Shown: positions 15,458-23,710, counted from the first letter of the stretch. The stretch is DNA of 64,000 nt from an uncultured Roseovarius sp. (GCF_913057115.1 NZ_CAJXNN010000007.1:36204-100203), one strand, 5' to 3'. Numbers and translations: made by a program. Notes: generated by a model not told the origin, from the letters alone.

Positions 15458-17470
15458 ATGGGGGTCGTCATGCGGTGGCTTTTGCGTCTCGTGGGTTTGG
15501 TCGTTGTTCTGGCCCTTGTTGCTGTGGTCTCGATCATGATGTTGCCGGGCGACCGGATCGCACGCATCGCGTCCGACCAGATATCGTCACTCACGGGCCG
15601 CGAGGTCACGATGCAAGGCGACACCACCGTTAGCTTCTATCCCGTCCTCGGCATCTCCACCGGCCAAGTCACGGTCGCCAATGCGCCGTGGTCCGATGCC
15701 GGGCCGATGTTCTCCGCCCAAAGCCTCAAGATCGGGGTAGAGCCTCAGGCGCTCTTTGGCGGCGATATCCGTATCACGGGGCTTGAGGCCGTGGGCCCAA
15801 AAATCCTGCTGGAACGCGCCGCGAATGGCGCGGTCAACTGGGAAATCGGGGTTGAGGGCGTGGCCCCTTCAGGCCAAAGCGAAGGAGAAACGGCACCGGC
15901 CATATCCAATCCTCTGGCCCTGACACTGGACCGCGCCCTGATCACCGATGCGGACCTGACCTATGTCGATCACGGCACCGGCGAACGGATCGCCATGCCG
16001 GGGATGGATTTTGATCTTCGCTGGCCTGAATACGAAGGTACCGCCACGTTTGATGCCACCCTGCGCCCTGCTGGTCAGCCCGTGCAGGTTTCCGGGCACT
16101 TGGACAAGGTGGGCAACTTCATTGCTGGCGGGGTCTCGGCACTTGAGACCACGATAACCGCTCCGGGCGGCAATGTGACATTCACAGGCCGCGCAGGCGT
16201 GCAGCCACAGGTCGCAGGCCAGGTGACAGCAGATTTGAACGACACCGCGCGGTTTATGTCCTCCATGGGCCTTGCCGCGCCGGATATTCCCAAGGGGCTG
16301 GGCCGCGCCATGGGGGCACAGGCCGATGTGACCTTTACTCAAGATATGCGCCTTGCCCTGCGCGATACCACGCTCAACCTTGATAACAACCGGCTGACCG
16401 GGGCGGCAGATGTCATGCTCGGCGGTGACAAGCCCCGCTTTAATGCGCAACTGAACGCCGGCGCGCTTGATCTGCGCGGCCTTTCGGCCGATGACGGCGC
16501 AGCGGGGTCCGCGGGTGGATCAACCAGTGGTGAGGCGGCCTCTTCCGGTTGGCCGAAAACCCCTATCGACGCAGGCGCGCTGGCGCTGGCCGATGGCGAA
16601 ATCGCTCTTGTCGCCGATAGCGTCGATCTGGGCGATTTCAAAGTCGGCAAAACCCGCACTTTGATGACGCTGACCCGCTCGCGCATGGTTTTCGAGTTGC
16701 GCGAATTGCAGGCTTACGATGGCACCATCACCGGGCAATTCGTAATGAACAACCGCTCAGGACTGTCGGTCGGCGGCGATATGGCGGCGCGCGGGATCAA
16801 TCTTGAAACCTTCCTGACCGACGCCATTGACGTGTCACGCTTCGCCGCCAAGGCCGACGGCGATTTGAAATTCCTGGGTGTCGGCAACTCCCTGCACGCC
16901 ATCATGAACAGCCTCTCGGGCGATGGCGCGATCAAAACCGGGCGCGGCGTGATCTCGGGCATCGACCTTGACCGCCTGATGCGCTCGGGCGATGGCACCG
17001 GGGGCACCACCGTTTTCGACAGCCTCGGGGCCAGTTTCACCATGGAAAACGGCAACCTGCGCAACGATGACCTGTTGATGACCCTTCCCTTGGCCAAGGC
17101 CGAGGGCGAAGGCCGCATCGGGCTTGGGGCGCAGGACATCGATTATCTTATCACACCCGTGCTTCTGGAAGGCGAAAACCGCCGTGGCCTTGCCATCCCG
17201 GTCCGCATTCGCGGCCCTTGGGCCAATCCGCGCATCACGCCGGATCTGGAAAAAGCGATCGACCTCAACCTCAAGGAAGAAAAAGAAAAGCTGGAACAGC
17301 GCGTGCGCGAGGAACGCAAAGAACTGGAGGCCAAGGCCGAAGAGGAAGTGAACCGCGCGCTTGAAAAGGAACTTGGCGTGACGCGCGAAGACGGGCAATC
17401 GGTCGAGGATGCGATCAAGGACCGCGCCGAGGATGCACTCAAGGAAGAGCTTTTCAAGCTCTTCGACTAA
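15458..17470 (+). CDS. AsmA family protein
   Basis: A 670-residue protein anchored by one N-terminal helix (WLLRLVGLVVVLALVAVVSIMML) with a large periplasmic beta-rich body. The AsmA N-terminal pattern (GREVTMQGDTTVSFYPVLGISTGQVTVANAPWS) and the C-terminal AsmA segment (GNLRNDDLLMTLPLAKAEGEGRIGLGAQDIDYLITP) are clear. A highly charged Glu/Lys-rich helix of about 65 residues ends the protein. AsmA-like proteins are thought to carry phospholipid between membranes. The start at 15458 follows GGAACAGG; 15470 is an alternative. Its TAA stop is the first three bases of a TAAAGCG palindrome. Confidence 0.9.
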   Translation: MGVVMRWLLRLVGLVVVLALVAVVSIMMLPGDRIARIASDQISSLTGREVTMQGDTTVSFYPVLGISTGQVTVANAPWSDAGPMFSAQSLKIGVEPQALFGGDIRITGLEAVGPKILLERAANGAVNWEIGVEGVAPSGQSEGETAPAISNPLALTLDRALITDADLTYVDHGTGERIAMPGMDFDLRWPEYEGTATFDATLRPAGQPVQVSGHLDKVGNFIAGGVSALETTITAPGGNVTFTGRAGVQPQVAGQVTADLNDTARFMSSMGLAAPDIPKGLGRAMGAQADVTFTQDMRLALRDTTLNLDNNRLTGAADVMLGGDKPRFNAQLNAGALDLRGLSADDGAAGSAGGSTSGEAASSGWPKTPIDAGALALADGEIALVADSVDLGDFKVGKTRTLMTLTRSRMVFELRELQAYDGTITGQFVMNNRSGLSVGGDMAARGINLETFLTDAIDVSRFAAKADGDLKFLGVGNSLHAIMNSLSGDGAIKTGRGVISGIDLDRLMRSGDGTGGTTVFDSLGASFTMENGNLRNDDLLMTLPLAKAEGEGRIGLGAQDIDYLITPVLLEGENRRGLAIPVRIRGPWANPRITPDLEKAIDLNLKEEKEKLEQRVREERKELEAKAEEEVNRALEKELGVTREDGQSVEDAIKDRAEDALKEELFKLFD

Positions 17471-17584
17471 AGCGTTCCGCCTTTAACCTGAGGCATCAGC
17501 GGAAGGCGGAACGCGTGCAACGATTGAGCGTTGCGCTGCATTTCGCGAAAATCTGCGATTCAGGTTTTTCGCGAAACGCTTTAA
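17468..17584. repeat. TAAAGCGTTTC palindrome family, compound copy 3
   Basis: TAAAGCGTTCCGCC (from 17468) pairs with GGCGGAACGC (17505-17514); a second part ends with GCGAAACGCTTTAA (17571-17584) and carries an internal TTTCGCGAAA. The stop codon of the AsmA gene is the TAA of the left edge. Confidence 0.75.
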
Positions 17585-17596
17585 TCCAATGAAATA

Positions 17597-17616
17597 GGGG
17601 CCACGAAGGCCCCTTT
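17597..17616. terminator. Hairpin between convergent asmA and gcrA
   Basis: GGGGCC-ACGAA-GGCCCC followed by TTT on the plus strand. A short but perfect stem; the minus strand lacks a clean T run, so it is a better terminator for the AsmA transcript. Confidence 0.5.
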
Positions 17617-17640
17617 ATCAAAACGATCGGACCGTCGGAA

Positions 17641-18228
17641 TTACCGCTTGCGATCGCGGCGACTGCTCATCGGCTGGAAGGCCACGCCGACATGCGCCTC
17701 GCAATAGGGTTTGCCCGATTGTACTGGCAAGCCGCAGAACCAGAAATCCTCGGTCGCCGGGTCACCGACAGGCCACTTGCAGGTCCGCTCGGTCAGTTCC
17801 ATCAGGCTCAGCTTCTTGGCCTTCTTCTCGATCTCGCTCACCTTCTTCAAGGCTTCGGGATCAATCTCGTTGGCCGAGGGCTGCGGCGGCAGCGGTTGGC
17901 CTGCCGGAATGATCTGCTTGGCACGACTAACCGGAGCCGCGGGCGCTGCGGGCGCGGCCTCCTCGGCGGGTTTCGCGGGCTCGGGTTTGGGCGCAGGCTT
18001 GGCCGCCGCCTTCGGCTTGGCCTTGGCCGCCGGTTTCGCCGCAGGCTTGGCCTTGGCGCTATCACTTGCCGCGCCCGAGCCGCTGCGGTTCGACAGGCCC
18101 AGCCGGTGCACCTTGCCAATCACCGCGTTACGGGTGACCCCGCCCAACTCCTTGGCGATCTGACTGGCAGACTGGCCTTCGCCCCACATTTTTTTCAGCA
18201 GTTCAACGCGTTCATCGCTCCAGGACAT
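17641..18228 (-). CDS. gcrA: GcrA cell cycle regulator
   Basis: A 195-residue regulator that works with sigma-70 and CcrM-methylated GANTC sites to time transcription in alphaproteobacteria. The N-terminal helix-turn-helix (SWSDERVELLKKMWGEGQSAS) and GGVTRNAVIGKVHRLGLS are diagnostic. A long Ala/Pro/Lys linker (about residues 55-115) precedes the conserved C-terminal domain with TCKWPVGDP, FWFCGLPV and PYCEAHV. The start at 18228 gives the canonical MSWSDE; the longer frame adds non-family residues. It is divergent from the ABC permease gene. Confidence 0.95.
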   Translation of the reverse strand: MSWSDERVELLKKMWGEGQSASQIAKELGGVTRNAVIGKVHRLGLSNRSGSGAASDSAKAKPAAKPAAKAKPKAAAKPAPKPEPAKPAEEAAPAAPAAPVSRAKQIIPAGQPLPPQPSANEIDPEALKKVSEIEKKAKKLSLMELTERTCKWPVGDPATEDFWFCGLPVQSGKPYCEAHVGVAFQPMSSRRDRKR

Positions 18229-18352
18229 GGCCCGCTTCCTTATCTCAAAAGGCGGCCCCATTGGCGCCGCCCTGCAAAATTCATCTGACGCCCTATTCTA
18301 ATCACTCATGGGTAAGTTACAAGGCATCGAATCGGATGCGAAAGGACAGAGC

Positions 18353-19156
18353 ATGGGCGAAATGACCGATATGGGCACACGCCGCTTCGGGCGAGTGAAC
18401 TGGCTGGGCCTCTACACTTTGGCCAGCCGCGAGGTGCAGCGCTTTCTTGCCGTCTGGACCCAGACACTCATGGCCCCCCTCGTGACCGCCGGGCTCTTCA
18501 TGCTGATCTTTTCAATCGCCATCGGCCCGCGCCGGGGAGATGTCATGGGCGTCAGTTTCACCACCTTCATAGCACCCGGCATCCTGATGATGACGGTGAT
18601 CCAGAACTCTTTCGCCAATACCTCTTCGTCCATCGTTATCTCAAAGGTCCAGGGCAATATCGTCGACACCCTCATGCCGCCGCTAAGCGCTGCTGAAATG
18701 GTGCTGGGCTATCTTGCAGGTGGCATTGGGCGCGGGCTCTTCGTGGCCCTCGCCATTGCGCTGGCGCTTTGGGTTGTACTGGGCATCACGCCGGCACATC
18801 CCGTCTTGGCGCTGGCCTTCATCACACTCGGCGCGGCCTTCCTTGGCGGTTTGGGGATCGTGGCGGGCATTTTCGCCAACAAGTTCGACCAGATGGCCGC
18901 GATCACCAACTTCATCGTCACCCCGTTGGCCTTTCTCTCGGGTACATTCTATTCGGTCGAGGCGCTGCCTCCTGTGCTCAACGAAATCACCCACTTCAAT
19001 CCGATATTCTATCTGATCGACGGTGCGCGCTATGGATTGATCGGGGTGTCGGACAGCCCACCCATGCTGGGCCTTGCTGTCGGTGTTTTCTCGACCTTGA
19101 TAATTTCGGCCGTGGCATGGGCAATGCTTGCCCGCGGCTATCGCCTCAAGGCCTGA
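18353..19156 (+). CDS. ABC-2 type transporter permease
   Basis: A 267-residue membrane protein with six hydrophobic helices and the ABC-2 signature around FIVTPLAFLSGTFYSVEALPPVLNEITHFNPIFYLIDGARYG. It resembles YadH-type exporters of polysaccharide or drug. The start at 18353 is preceded by AAAGGAC; an ATG at 18308 lacks a ribosome-binding site. No ATP-binding subunit gene is adjacent on either side, so its partner must be encoded elsewhere. Substrate unknown. Confidence 0.9.
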   Translation: MGEMTDMGTRRFGRVNWLGLYTLASREVQRFLAVWTQTLMAPLVTAGLFMLIFSIAIGPRRGDVMGVSFTTFIAPGILMMTVIQNSFANTSSSIVISKVQGNIVDTLMPPLSAAEMVLGYLAGGIGRGLFVALAIALALWVVLGITPAHPVLALAFITLGAAFLGGLGIVAGIFANKFDQMAAITNFIVTPLAFLSGTFYSVEALPPVLNEITHFNPIFYLIDGARYGLIGVSDSPPMLGLAVGVFSTLIISAVAWAMLARGYRLKA

Positions 19157-19271
19157 CCAAGAAGCGCGCGCTGACGCGCGCACAGGTTAACGCGCCCCAA
19201 AGAGGGGCTCGCCGCAAAAGGCGCATGTGACGCGTTGCTGCGATTGTCAGCACCAGGCGCAAGGCTTGGAT

Positions 19272-19405
19272 GCCTCCGGCGGAGATATTCGAAAAAGGCG
19301 CGAGCTGCCCTTCTTCTGTTCAAAAATATCCCGGGGTGAATTGGCCAAAGGCCAAGAGGGGCAGCGCCCCTCAATTTAATCAAACCTGTGTGGCGTAGCC
19401 ACTCG
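19272..19405. repeat. Long hairpin repeat (GCCTCCGGCGGGAGTATTT family), copy 2
   Basis: A diverged left arm (GCCTCCGGCGGAGATATTC) pairs with AAAAATATCC. The 19331-19372 tail (starting CCGGGGTGAATTGGCC) matches the copy at 6049-6090 at all but about three positions. Again it lies between convergent genes. Confidence 0.75.
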
Positions 19406-19419
19406 ATTTCGTCGCGGCA

Positions 19420-19764
19420 TCAGCGACAAAGCTGCCGGGCACGCTCGCCGTAGTTGCTATAGGCTTTCCAGAAGCGCTCATTGCTGCCCCGGTCCGATTG
19501 GCGGATTTCCTGGGCCGAATGCGGGTCGCGGTAGAATTTCACCGCGCGGCGCTGTTGTGCGCCGGTCAGCGTTTGGTCCGCTGCCGCTTGAATACAGCCG
19601 CACAATTGTCGGGACCTTGCCTTGCGATCCGATGCCATGCAGGCCTTGGAGATCGGTCCATAAGCCATCGGCGCACCGCGTGAGATAGTGTCACTCCGGA
19701 AGCGGTCACCGCCGCCACAGCCTGCCAGAATCGTAATCAGTCCCAGAAAAATTGCCTGCCGCAT
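19420..19764 (-). CDS. Small conserved lipoprotein
   Basis: A 114-residue protein with a lipoprotein signal peptide (FLGLITILAGCGGG, lipid-modified Cys16). The mature part is short, basic and contains a CMASDRKARSRQLCGCIQAAADQTL segment with several Cys residues, then a helix with RAVKFYRDPHSAQEIR and a final Cys. It belongs to a Rhodobacterales family of small envelope proteins whose function I cannot name. Disulfides are likely in the periplasm. It is monocistronic. Confidence 0.75.
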   Translation of the reverse strand: MRQAIFLGLITILAGCGGGDRFRSDTISRGAPMAYGPISKACMASDRKARSRQLCGCIQAAADQTLTGAQQRRAVKFYRDPHSAQEIRQSDRGSNERFWKAYSNYGERARQLCR

Positions 19765-19927
19765 GGGTTGCGCCCCCGTTTTGCCTCATCCTGCGGTGGC
19801 CCGGTTTATCCGGTATTCCTGCCGCATTTCACTGCCTTTGTCATATTTGCCGCAACTGGGTGGATTTTTCAATTCACAAGATCGCTGCTGACTGCGACAC
19901 TCGGGCCAATCGTATCGGAGCTTGCCT

Positions 19928-20755
19928 GTGGACTTCAGCTTTTCCAACCTGATCTTCATCGTTCTTGCAGTCATGCTGTTGCAGCCGCTTCTCTCGGGCC
20001 GCATATTCGCAATCCGGCGCGAACAGGCCATTCGAAGCATCGAGAAAAAGCGCCGCAGCCGTGTCATCACCATGATCCACCGACAGGAAAAGCGCAGTTT
20101 TTTCGGTATGAATGTCTCGCGTCAGATTGATCTCGAAGATGCCCAATCCATTATCTCGGCCATCAAGTCCACGCCGGATGACACGCCGATCGACCTTGTT
20201 CTGCACACGCCTGGTGGGCTTGTGATCGCCGCGATGCAGATTGCCCGTGCGGTCGAGGCGCATCCCGCCAAGGTGACTGTTTTCGTTCCGATCTACGCGA
20301 TGTCGGGCGGCACCCTGATTGCCTTGGCCGCCGATGAGATCGTGATGGGGGAGTTTTCCATGCTTGGCCCGATTGATCCGCAGATCATGGGCATCTCGGC
20401 GGCCTCCATCATCGCCGCGCGCGAGGCAAAACCGGTAGAACATGTCTCGGATGTGGCGCTTGTTTTGGCTGACGTCAGCGAAAAGGCCATCAACCAGGTG
20501 AAGGCGGGCGCCGTCGAGATCATGACCCCCCGGATGGAGCGAGCCAAGGCCGAGAAACTGGCCGAAACGCTGACCTCGGGGACATGGACCCATGACTACG
20601 CGCTGACGCCTGCCGAGGCTTCGGAACTTGGTGTTCCCGTGACCGTGGGTCTGCCGCGTGAACTCCTTGATTTGATGAAGCTGTACCCGGCCCCGGTCCA
20701 ACAGTCAGCGGTTGAATTCCTGCCTTTCGATCCCCCCGGCAAGCGGATGAACTGA
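19928..20755 (+). CDS. SDH_sah/ClpP-fold membrane-anchored serine protease-like protein
   Basis: A 275-residue protein with one N-terminal helix (FSNLIFIVLAVMLLQPLLSG) and a crotonase/ClpP fold. LVLHTPGG (about residues 90-97) and YAMSGGT with Ser126 resemble the oxyanion loop and nucleophile of ClpP-like SDH proteases; ADEIVMGEFSMLGPIDPQ follows as in that family. I choose the GTG at 19928 because CGGAG sits 7 nt upstream; a TTG at 19922 is the other option. It heads a run of small membrane protein genes. Substrate unknown. Confidence 0.85.
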   Translation: MDFSFSNLIFIVLAVMLLQPLLSGRIFAIRREQAIRSIEKKRRSRVITMIHRQEKRSFFGMNVSRQIDLEDAQSIISAIKSTPDDTPIDLVLHTPGGLVIAAMQIARAVEAHPAKVTVFVPIYAMSGGTLIALAADEIVMGEFSMLGPIDPQIMGISAASIIAAREAKPVEHVSDVALVLADVSEKAINQVKAGAVEIMTPRMERAKAEKLAETLTSGTWTHDYALTPAEASELGVPVTVGLPRELLDLMKLYPAPVQQSAVEFLPFDPPGKRMN

Positions 20756-20789
20756 CGGCAGGCGTTCACGAAAGCTTGAAAATTTTTCC

Positions 20790-20814
20790 GGAACAGGACG
20801 AGCGCTCCTGAGTT
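20790..20814 (+). promoter_or_regulatory. Possible ECF-sigma-type promoter (GGAAC-N17-GTT)
   Basis: GGAAC (20790-20794) and GTT (20812-20814) fit the general stress sigma consensus of alphaproteobacteria, 24 bp before the start of the next gene. Short motifs occur by chance, and many Rhodobacterales lack the EcfG system. Confidence 0.25.
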
Positions 20815-20837
20815 TTGTTTGAGAAGGAGGTGCTCTA

Positions 20838-21089
20838 ATGGATAGATTGAGCCTTGTTCTCATACTCGCAACTGGTCCCGTCATCGCGGGTGGCTTCATC
20901 ATCATACTGATGAGCTTTGGCCTCTATGGTTGGGTTTATCTGCTACCAGCCGGTGTCGTCGGGTGGCTTTTGGGCTGGCCTGCCGGGTACGTCATTTCAC
21001 GCCGCATCAAGCGCCAAGACCCCAATTTCGACCATACGAAAGGGTCAGATGACGGACTTCTGCCTGACCCATCTGCGCCCGAAGCCTGA
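20838..21089 (+). CDS. Small two-helix membrane protein
   Basis: An 83-residue protein with two membrane helices (LSLVLILATGPVIAGGFIIIL and YLLPAGVVGWLLGWPAGYVI) and a cytoplasmic basic segment SRRIKRQDPNF. It follows a very strong ribosome-binding site, GAGAAGGAGGTG. No family is recognised. It is 82 bp downstream of the ClpP-fold gene and may be transcribed separately. Confidence 0.75.
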   Translation: MDRLSLVLILATGPVIAGGFIIILMSFGLYGWVYLLPAGVVGWLLGWPAGYVISRRIKRQDPNFDHTKGSDDGLLPDPSAPEA

Positions 21090-21173
21090 CGTCGCTGCCG
21101 CCTGACTGGCAGACTCCTGTGTCGATTTCTGCTATCCTCCCAAGGATAAGTTATTAACCTTGGGGGGGAGACA

Positions 21174-21527
21174 ATGGATTTTGAGATACGCAACTCAATC
21201 TCGATGGCCAGACTCGACCATTATTACGGCATCATGCGAACCTGCATTCTCGGCTTTGCGGCCATCGCGGCGATCATCGTTTTTTCGGACGGTGCTTACT
21301 CGGCACCGCTGGCAATGCTGGTCATCGCCAACACGGCCTTTGGCATTCTGGCGGGTAACACGGCCATTACCGATGTGGCGAACCTGATCAAGGATCTTGA
21401 TGACGAGTCAGCGAAAACGCATTTCGGTGCGGGTATCGCGGAGCGCAACATGACGGTGTTGCGCCTTGCCTCGGCTGGGCTCGTTGGTTTGACAGGTCTG
21501 GCGGCTTTGGCGACAATTCTGGTTTGA
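21174..21527 (+). CDS. Hypothetical membrane protein, 117 residues
   Basis: Three hydrophobic stretches are visible (CILGFAAIAAIIVFS; LAMLVIANTAFGILAG; LASAGLVGLTGLAALATILV) with a polar loop DLDDESAKTHFGAGIAERN between the second and third. A purine-rich GGGGGGGAGA precedes the ATG. It converges on the next gene, whose stop is 4 bp away. No family is recognised. Confidence 0.75.
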   Translation: MDFEIRNSISMARLDHYYGIMRTCILGFAAIAAIIVFSDGAYSAPLAMLVIANTAFGILAGNTAITDVANLIKDLDDESAKTHFGAGIAERNMTVLRLASAGLVGLTGLAALATILV

Positions 21528-21531
21528 GCCG

Positions 21532-21807
21532 TCAACTGGCGCCGCGTGCGGCCTCGGGATAGGTTTCCAGGAAGTGATGCAAAACCGCGTAAAGCTCGCG
21601 GGCATGGCGTAGATCATCGCGGTGAAGGGCATCGCGGATATCCTCACAGATCATCTGCTGCACCTTTTGCGGCCCCTTGTGCAGACGCATGATATAATCA
21701 CCCATGAGCGATGCATCCAGCTCGGGCAGGTGCTCATGCTCGGCCACCGCCGCAATCTCCTCGCGGGTCAGGCACGTCATGTCTTCGATATCGTCCAGCG
21801 TGATCAT
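21532..21807 (-). CDS. Conserved hypothetical helical protein, 91 residues
   Basis: A small soluble acidic protein, almost all helix: MITLDDIEDMTCLTREEIAAVAEHEHL, then DYIMRLHKGPQKVQQMICEDIRDALHRDD and ELYAVLHHFLETYPEA. His and Asp/Glu are frequent, but no metal motif is definite. I believe it is a conserved alphaproteobacterial protein without known function. FNR-like sequence is found just beyond its start, pointing the other way. Confidence 0.75.
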   Translation of the reverse strand: MITLDDIEDMTCLTREEIAAVAEHEHLPELDASLMGDYIMRLHKGPQKVQQMICEDIRDALHRDDLRHARELYAVLHHFLETYPEAARGAS

Positions 21808-21840
21808 CAGACGAAGATACCATTATCAAGTCCTTCTTGT

Positions 21841-21854
21841 CTGACATGGATCAA
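21841..21854. promoter_or_regulatory. FNR-like box, 8 of 10 positions
   Basis: CTGAC-ATGG-ATCAA, 57 bp before the start of the first 60-residue membrane protein and 34 bp before the divergent gene start. Confidence 0.5.
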
Positions 21855-21910
21855 TGCCCTGTGGCGGGATCTTGCCTATCGGGGGCCAAATATCCGTGAA
21901 AGGGCCTTTC

Positions 21911-22093
21911 ATGAACTGGCTTTTGTTCATTTTGCACCTCTTTATCGGCGCGACGCTCGCCGGTGTGGGAATCGTCATTGTACTTGTCGCGGGCCTTTCC
22001 GGTGCGGCATGGCTGTGGGGCGCGGTCCTTGGTGGGCTTGTCCTTGCCTTTCCGGTGGCTTGGTTGGTGGCCCGCGCGATGCAGGCAGACTGA
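21911..22093 (+). CDS. Small two-helix membrane protein, 60 residues (paralogue a)
   Basis: The protein is almost wholly hydrophobic: LLFILHLFIGATLAGVGIVIVLVAG and WGAVLGGLVLAFPVAWLVARAM. It has the same length and layout as the protein at 22168-22350 (shared LFIG-T-AG, and P-AW-VARA near the end), so the two are paralogues. An FNR-like box lies upstream. No enzyme motif is present; function unknown. Related short proteins are common in Rhodobacterales. Confidence 0.8.
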   Translation: MNWLLFILHLFIGATLAGVGIVIVLVAGLSGAAWLWGAVLGGLVLAFPVAWLVARAMQAD

Positions 22094-22103
22094 TGCAGAT
22101 CAA
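22090..22103. promoter_or_regulatory. FNR-like box, 9 of 10 positions
   Basis: CTGAT-GCAG-ATCAA, 65 bp before the second paralogue start and overlapping the stop of the first. Confidence 0.6.
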
Positions 22104-22167
22104 GGCGTGATATTCCGAATCTGGTATGTATCTTTACGAACGCGCGCCTGATTGCATGAGGTCTGAA

Positions 22168-22350
22168 ATGCTTCGCTTGGGTTTGATACTTTATCTCTTC
22201 ATCGGCACCACCATGGCTGGCTCGGCGATGATTGCCGCGCTTGCGGCGGGCTATGACACGACCGTGCCGGTCGTCGTCTCGGCTGCGGCGGGGTTCATCG
22301 CCGCAATTCCCGTGGCATGGGCCGTGGCGCGGGCGCTTTATTCCGAGTGA
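22168..22350 (+). CDS. Small two-helix membrane protein, 60 residues (paralogue b)
   Basis: Paralogue of the preceding gene: LGLILYLFIGTTMAGSAMIAALAAG, a short polar turn, then VVVSAAAGFIAAIPVAWAVARAL. I start it at 22168 (MLRLG) after GAGGTCTG; an upstream ATG at 22126 would add non-conserved residues. It has its own FNR-like box. Tandem copies each with such a box suggest oxygen-responsive expression. Confidence 0.82.
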   Translation: MLRLGLILYLFIGTTMAGSAMIAALAAGYDTTVPVVVSAAAGFIAAIPVAWAVARALYSE

Positions 22351-22360
22351 GTCTTGGGTG

Positions 22361-22438
22361 CGTGCGTTTCGTACGAAACCAACCCATGCTGTCTAGGTTT
22401 CCGTACGAAAACGGGGGGCTTGGCGTACGACCCGTACG
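22361..22438 (-). repeat. CGTACG-spaced module, copy C (inverted relative to 46002-46079)
   Basis: CGTACG at 22370, 22402, 22424 and 22433, plus a degenerate CGCACG-type unit at the left edge. Read on the minus strand the gaps are 3, 16, 26 and 3 bp, the same as in the copy upstream of the cupin gene. The perfect palindrome GTTTCGTACGAAAC is at 22366-22379. Confidence 0.75.
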
Positions 22439-22442
22439 ATTG

Positions 22443-23210
22443 TCAGGAGAGCCAAGTGCGCACCGCCGCTTGGAACTCCCGGGGTTTCTCGGCGTGTAGC
22501 CAATGGCCGGCCCCGGGGATTTTAGCAAACTGTGCCTGTGGGAATAACGCCTTGATATCGCTGCGATAGTCGCGCTTCACATAGTCCGAGTTGGCCCCGG
22601 ACAGGAACAATGTCGGTTTGTCGAATTCCCCGCTCACCTCAGGGAAGGACAGAATGCTCGGCATGTCCTTCGCCAGAACATCCAAGTTAAGGCGCCATTT
22701 TTTCTCTTTTACATCAAGCGATTGAGTGAAAAAGGTGATCAGCGTGGCGTCGTCCACCACCTGTTCAAGCTGCTCTGCCGCGTCCGACCTGCGTTCTATC
22801 TTTTCCAAGTCTACCGCCTTCATCGCGTCGATGAAGTGACCTTGGGAATGGGAATAGGTCACGGGCGCAATGTCCGCGACGATCAAGCGGTTTACCAACT
22901 CCGGCCGCGTCAGCGCCAGAACCATGGCCGCCTTGCCTCCCATGGAATGGCCCAACACATCGAAGGGGCCGTCCAAGCCTTCCAGCACCCGCGCCAGATC
23001 TCCTGCCATGTCAGGGTAGGAATGCGTGTCGTACCAAGGGCTTAACCCATGGTTTCGCATGTCCACTGCCAACACCTGCCGATCTTCTGACAGCCGCTTG
23101 GCAATCACCCCCCAATTGCGTGCGGAGCCATACAGCCCATGCACGATCAACAGCCCGGGCCGGTCTGTCCGCACCCCATGTTCTATGGTGTTCAACATGG
23201 GGCCAGACAT
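22443..23210 (-). CDS. Alpha/beta hydrolase (YbfF-like esterase)
   Basis: A 255-residue serine hydrolase. The oxyanion segment IVHGLYGSARNW, the nucleophile elbow GHSMGG (Ser89) and the C-terminal GAGHWLHAEKPREF with the catalytic His are all present; the Asp is in the SGANSDYV region. It most resembles acyl-CoA or short-chain esterase YbfF. An in-frame ATG at 23198 is an alternative start. A CGTACG repeat module begins within 5 bp of its stop codon. Confidence 0.88.
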   Translation of the reverse strand: MSGPMLNTIEHGVRTDRPGLLIVHGLYGSARNWGVIAKRLSEDRQVLAVDMRNHGLSPWYDTHSYPDMAGDLARVLEGLDGPFDVLGHSMGGKAAMVLALTRPELVNRLIVADIAPVTYSHSQGHFIDAMKAVDLEKIERRSDAAEQLEQVVDDATLITFFTQSLDVKEKKWRLNLDVLAKDMPSILSFPEVSGEFDKPTLFLSGANSDYVKRDYRSDIKALFPQAQFAKIPGAGHWLHAEKPREFQAAVRTWLS

Positions 23211-23288
23211 AACCGCCCGCGCGCCGCATCGCCACCCCTATTGAGGCTCTACGCCACGCACGTTACCGTGCACTCTGGGGGTAGACAA

Positions 23289-23663
23289 ATGATTGATCCG
23301 AAACCGTTTCAGGACAAAACCGCTGAGCTTTCACAGCTTTTGCAGGAACGTCTGGGCATCCGCGGCAAGACTTTGTCTGTCAAACTCCGGCGCGCCGGGC
23401 GCCTTTTGCCGCGCTTTGCGCGCAGGGCAGGGGGCGAGGTGGCGCAGGCCGAGGCGATGATGGCACATCCGCGCCTAGCCGCTCTTGTCGATGCGGACCG
23501 GTTTACCCGTGCGGCGACCATTCTTGGTGATCACCTGAAAGATATCGACCCCAAAGAGCGGCGCAAGACCCGCGCCTTGCATCTTGTAGCCTCGATCGTC
23601 TTCAATCTCGCGCTATTGGGGGCCGCGGTCTACGCCGTTCTCTGGACCGTAGGGCGTATATGA
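23289..23663 (+). CDS. Hypothetical protein with C-terminal membrane anchor
   Basis: A 124-residue protein: a basic, helical N-terminal region of about 95 residues (including GIRGKTLSVKLRRAGRLLPRFARRAGG) and a single C-terminal helix (LVASIVFNLALLGAAVYAVLWTV). I start it at 23289, after GGGGGTAGAC, because the longer frame overlaps the divergent hydrolase. No family is recognised. The very basic N-terminal part could bind nucleic acid or lipid; that is speculation. Confidence 0.7.
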   Translation: MIDPKPFQDKTAELSQLLQERLGIRGKTLSVKLRRAGRLLPRFARRAGGEVAQAEAMMAHPRLAALVDADRFTRAATILGDHLKDIDPKERRKTRALHLVASIVFNLALLGAAVYAVLWTVGRI

Positions 23664-23710
23664 GCGGCGCAGCTTTTGGAAAGTCGCAAACCTTCCAACC
23701 GCGCGACATG

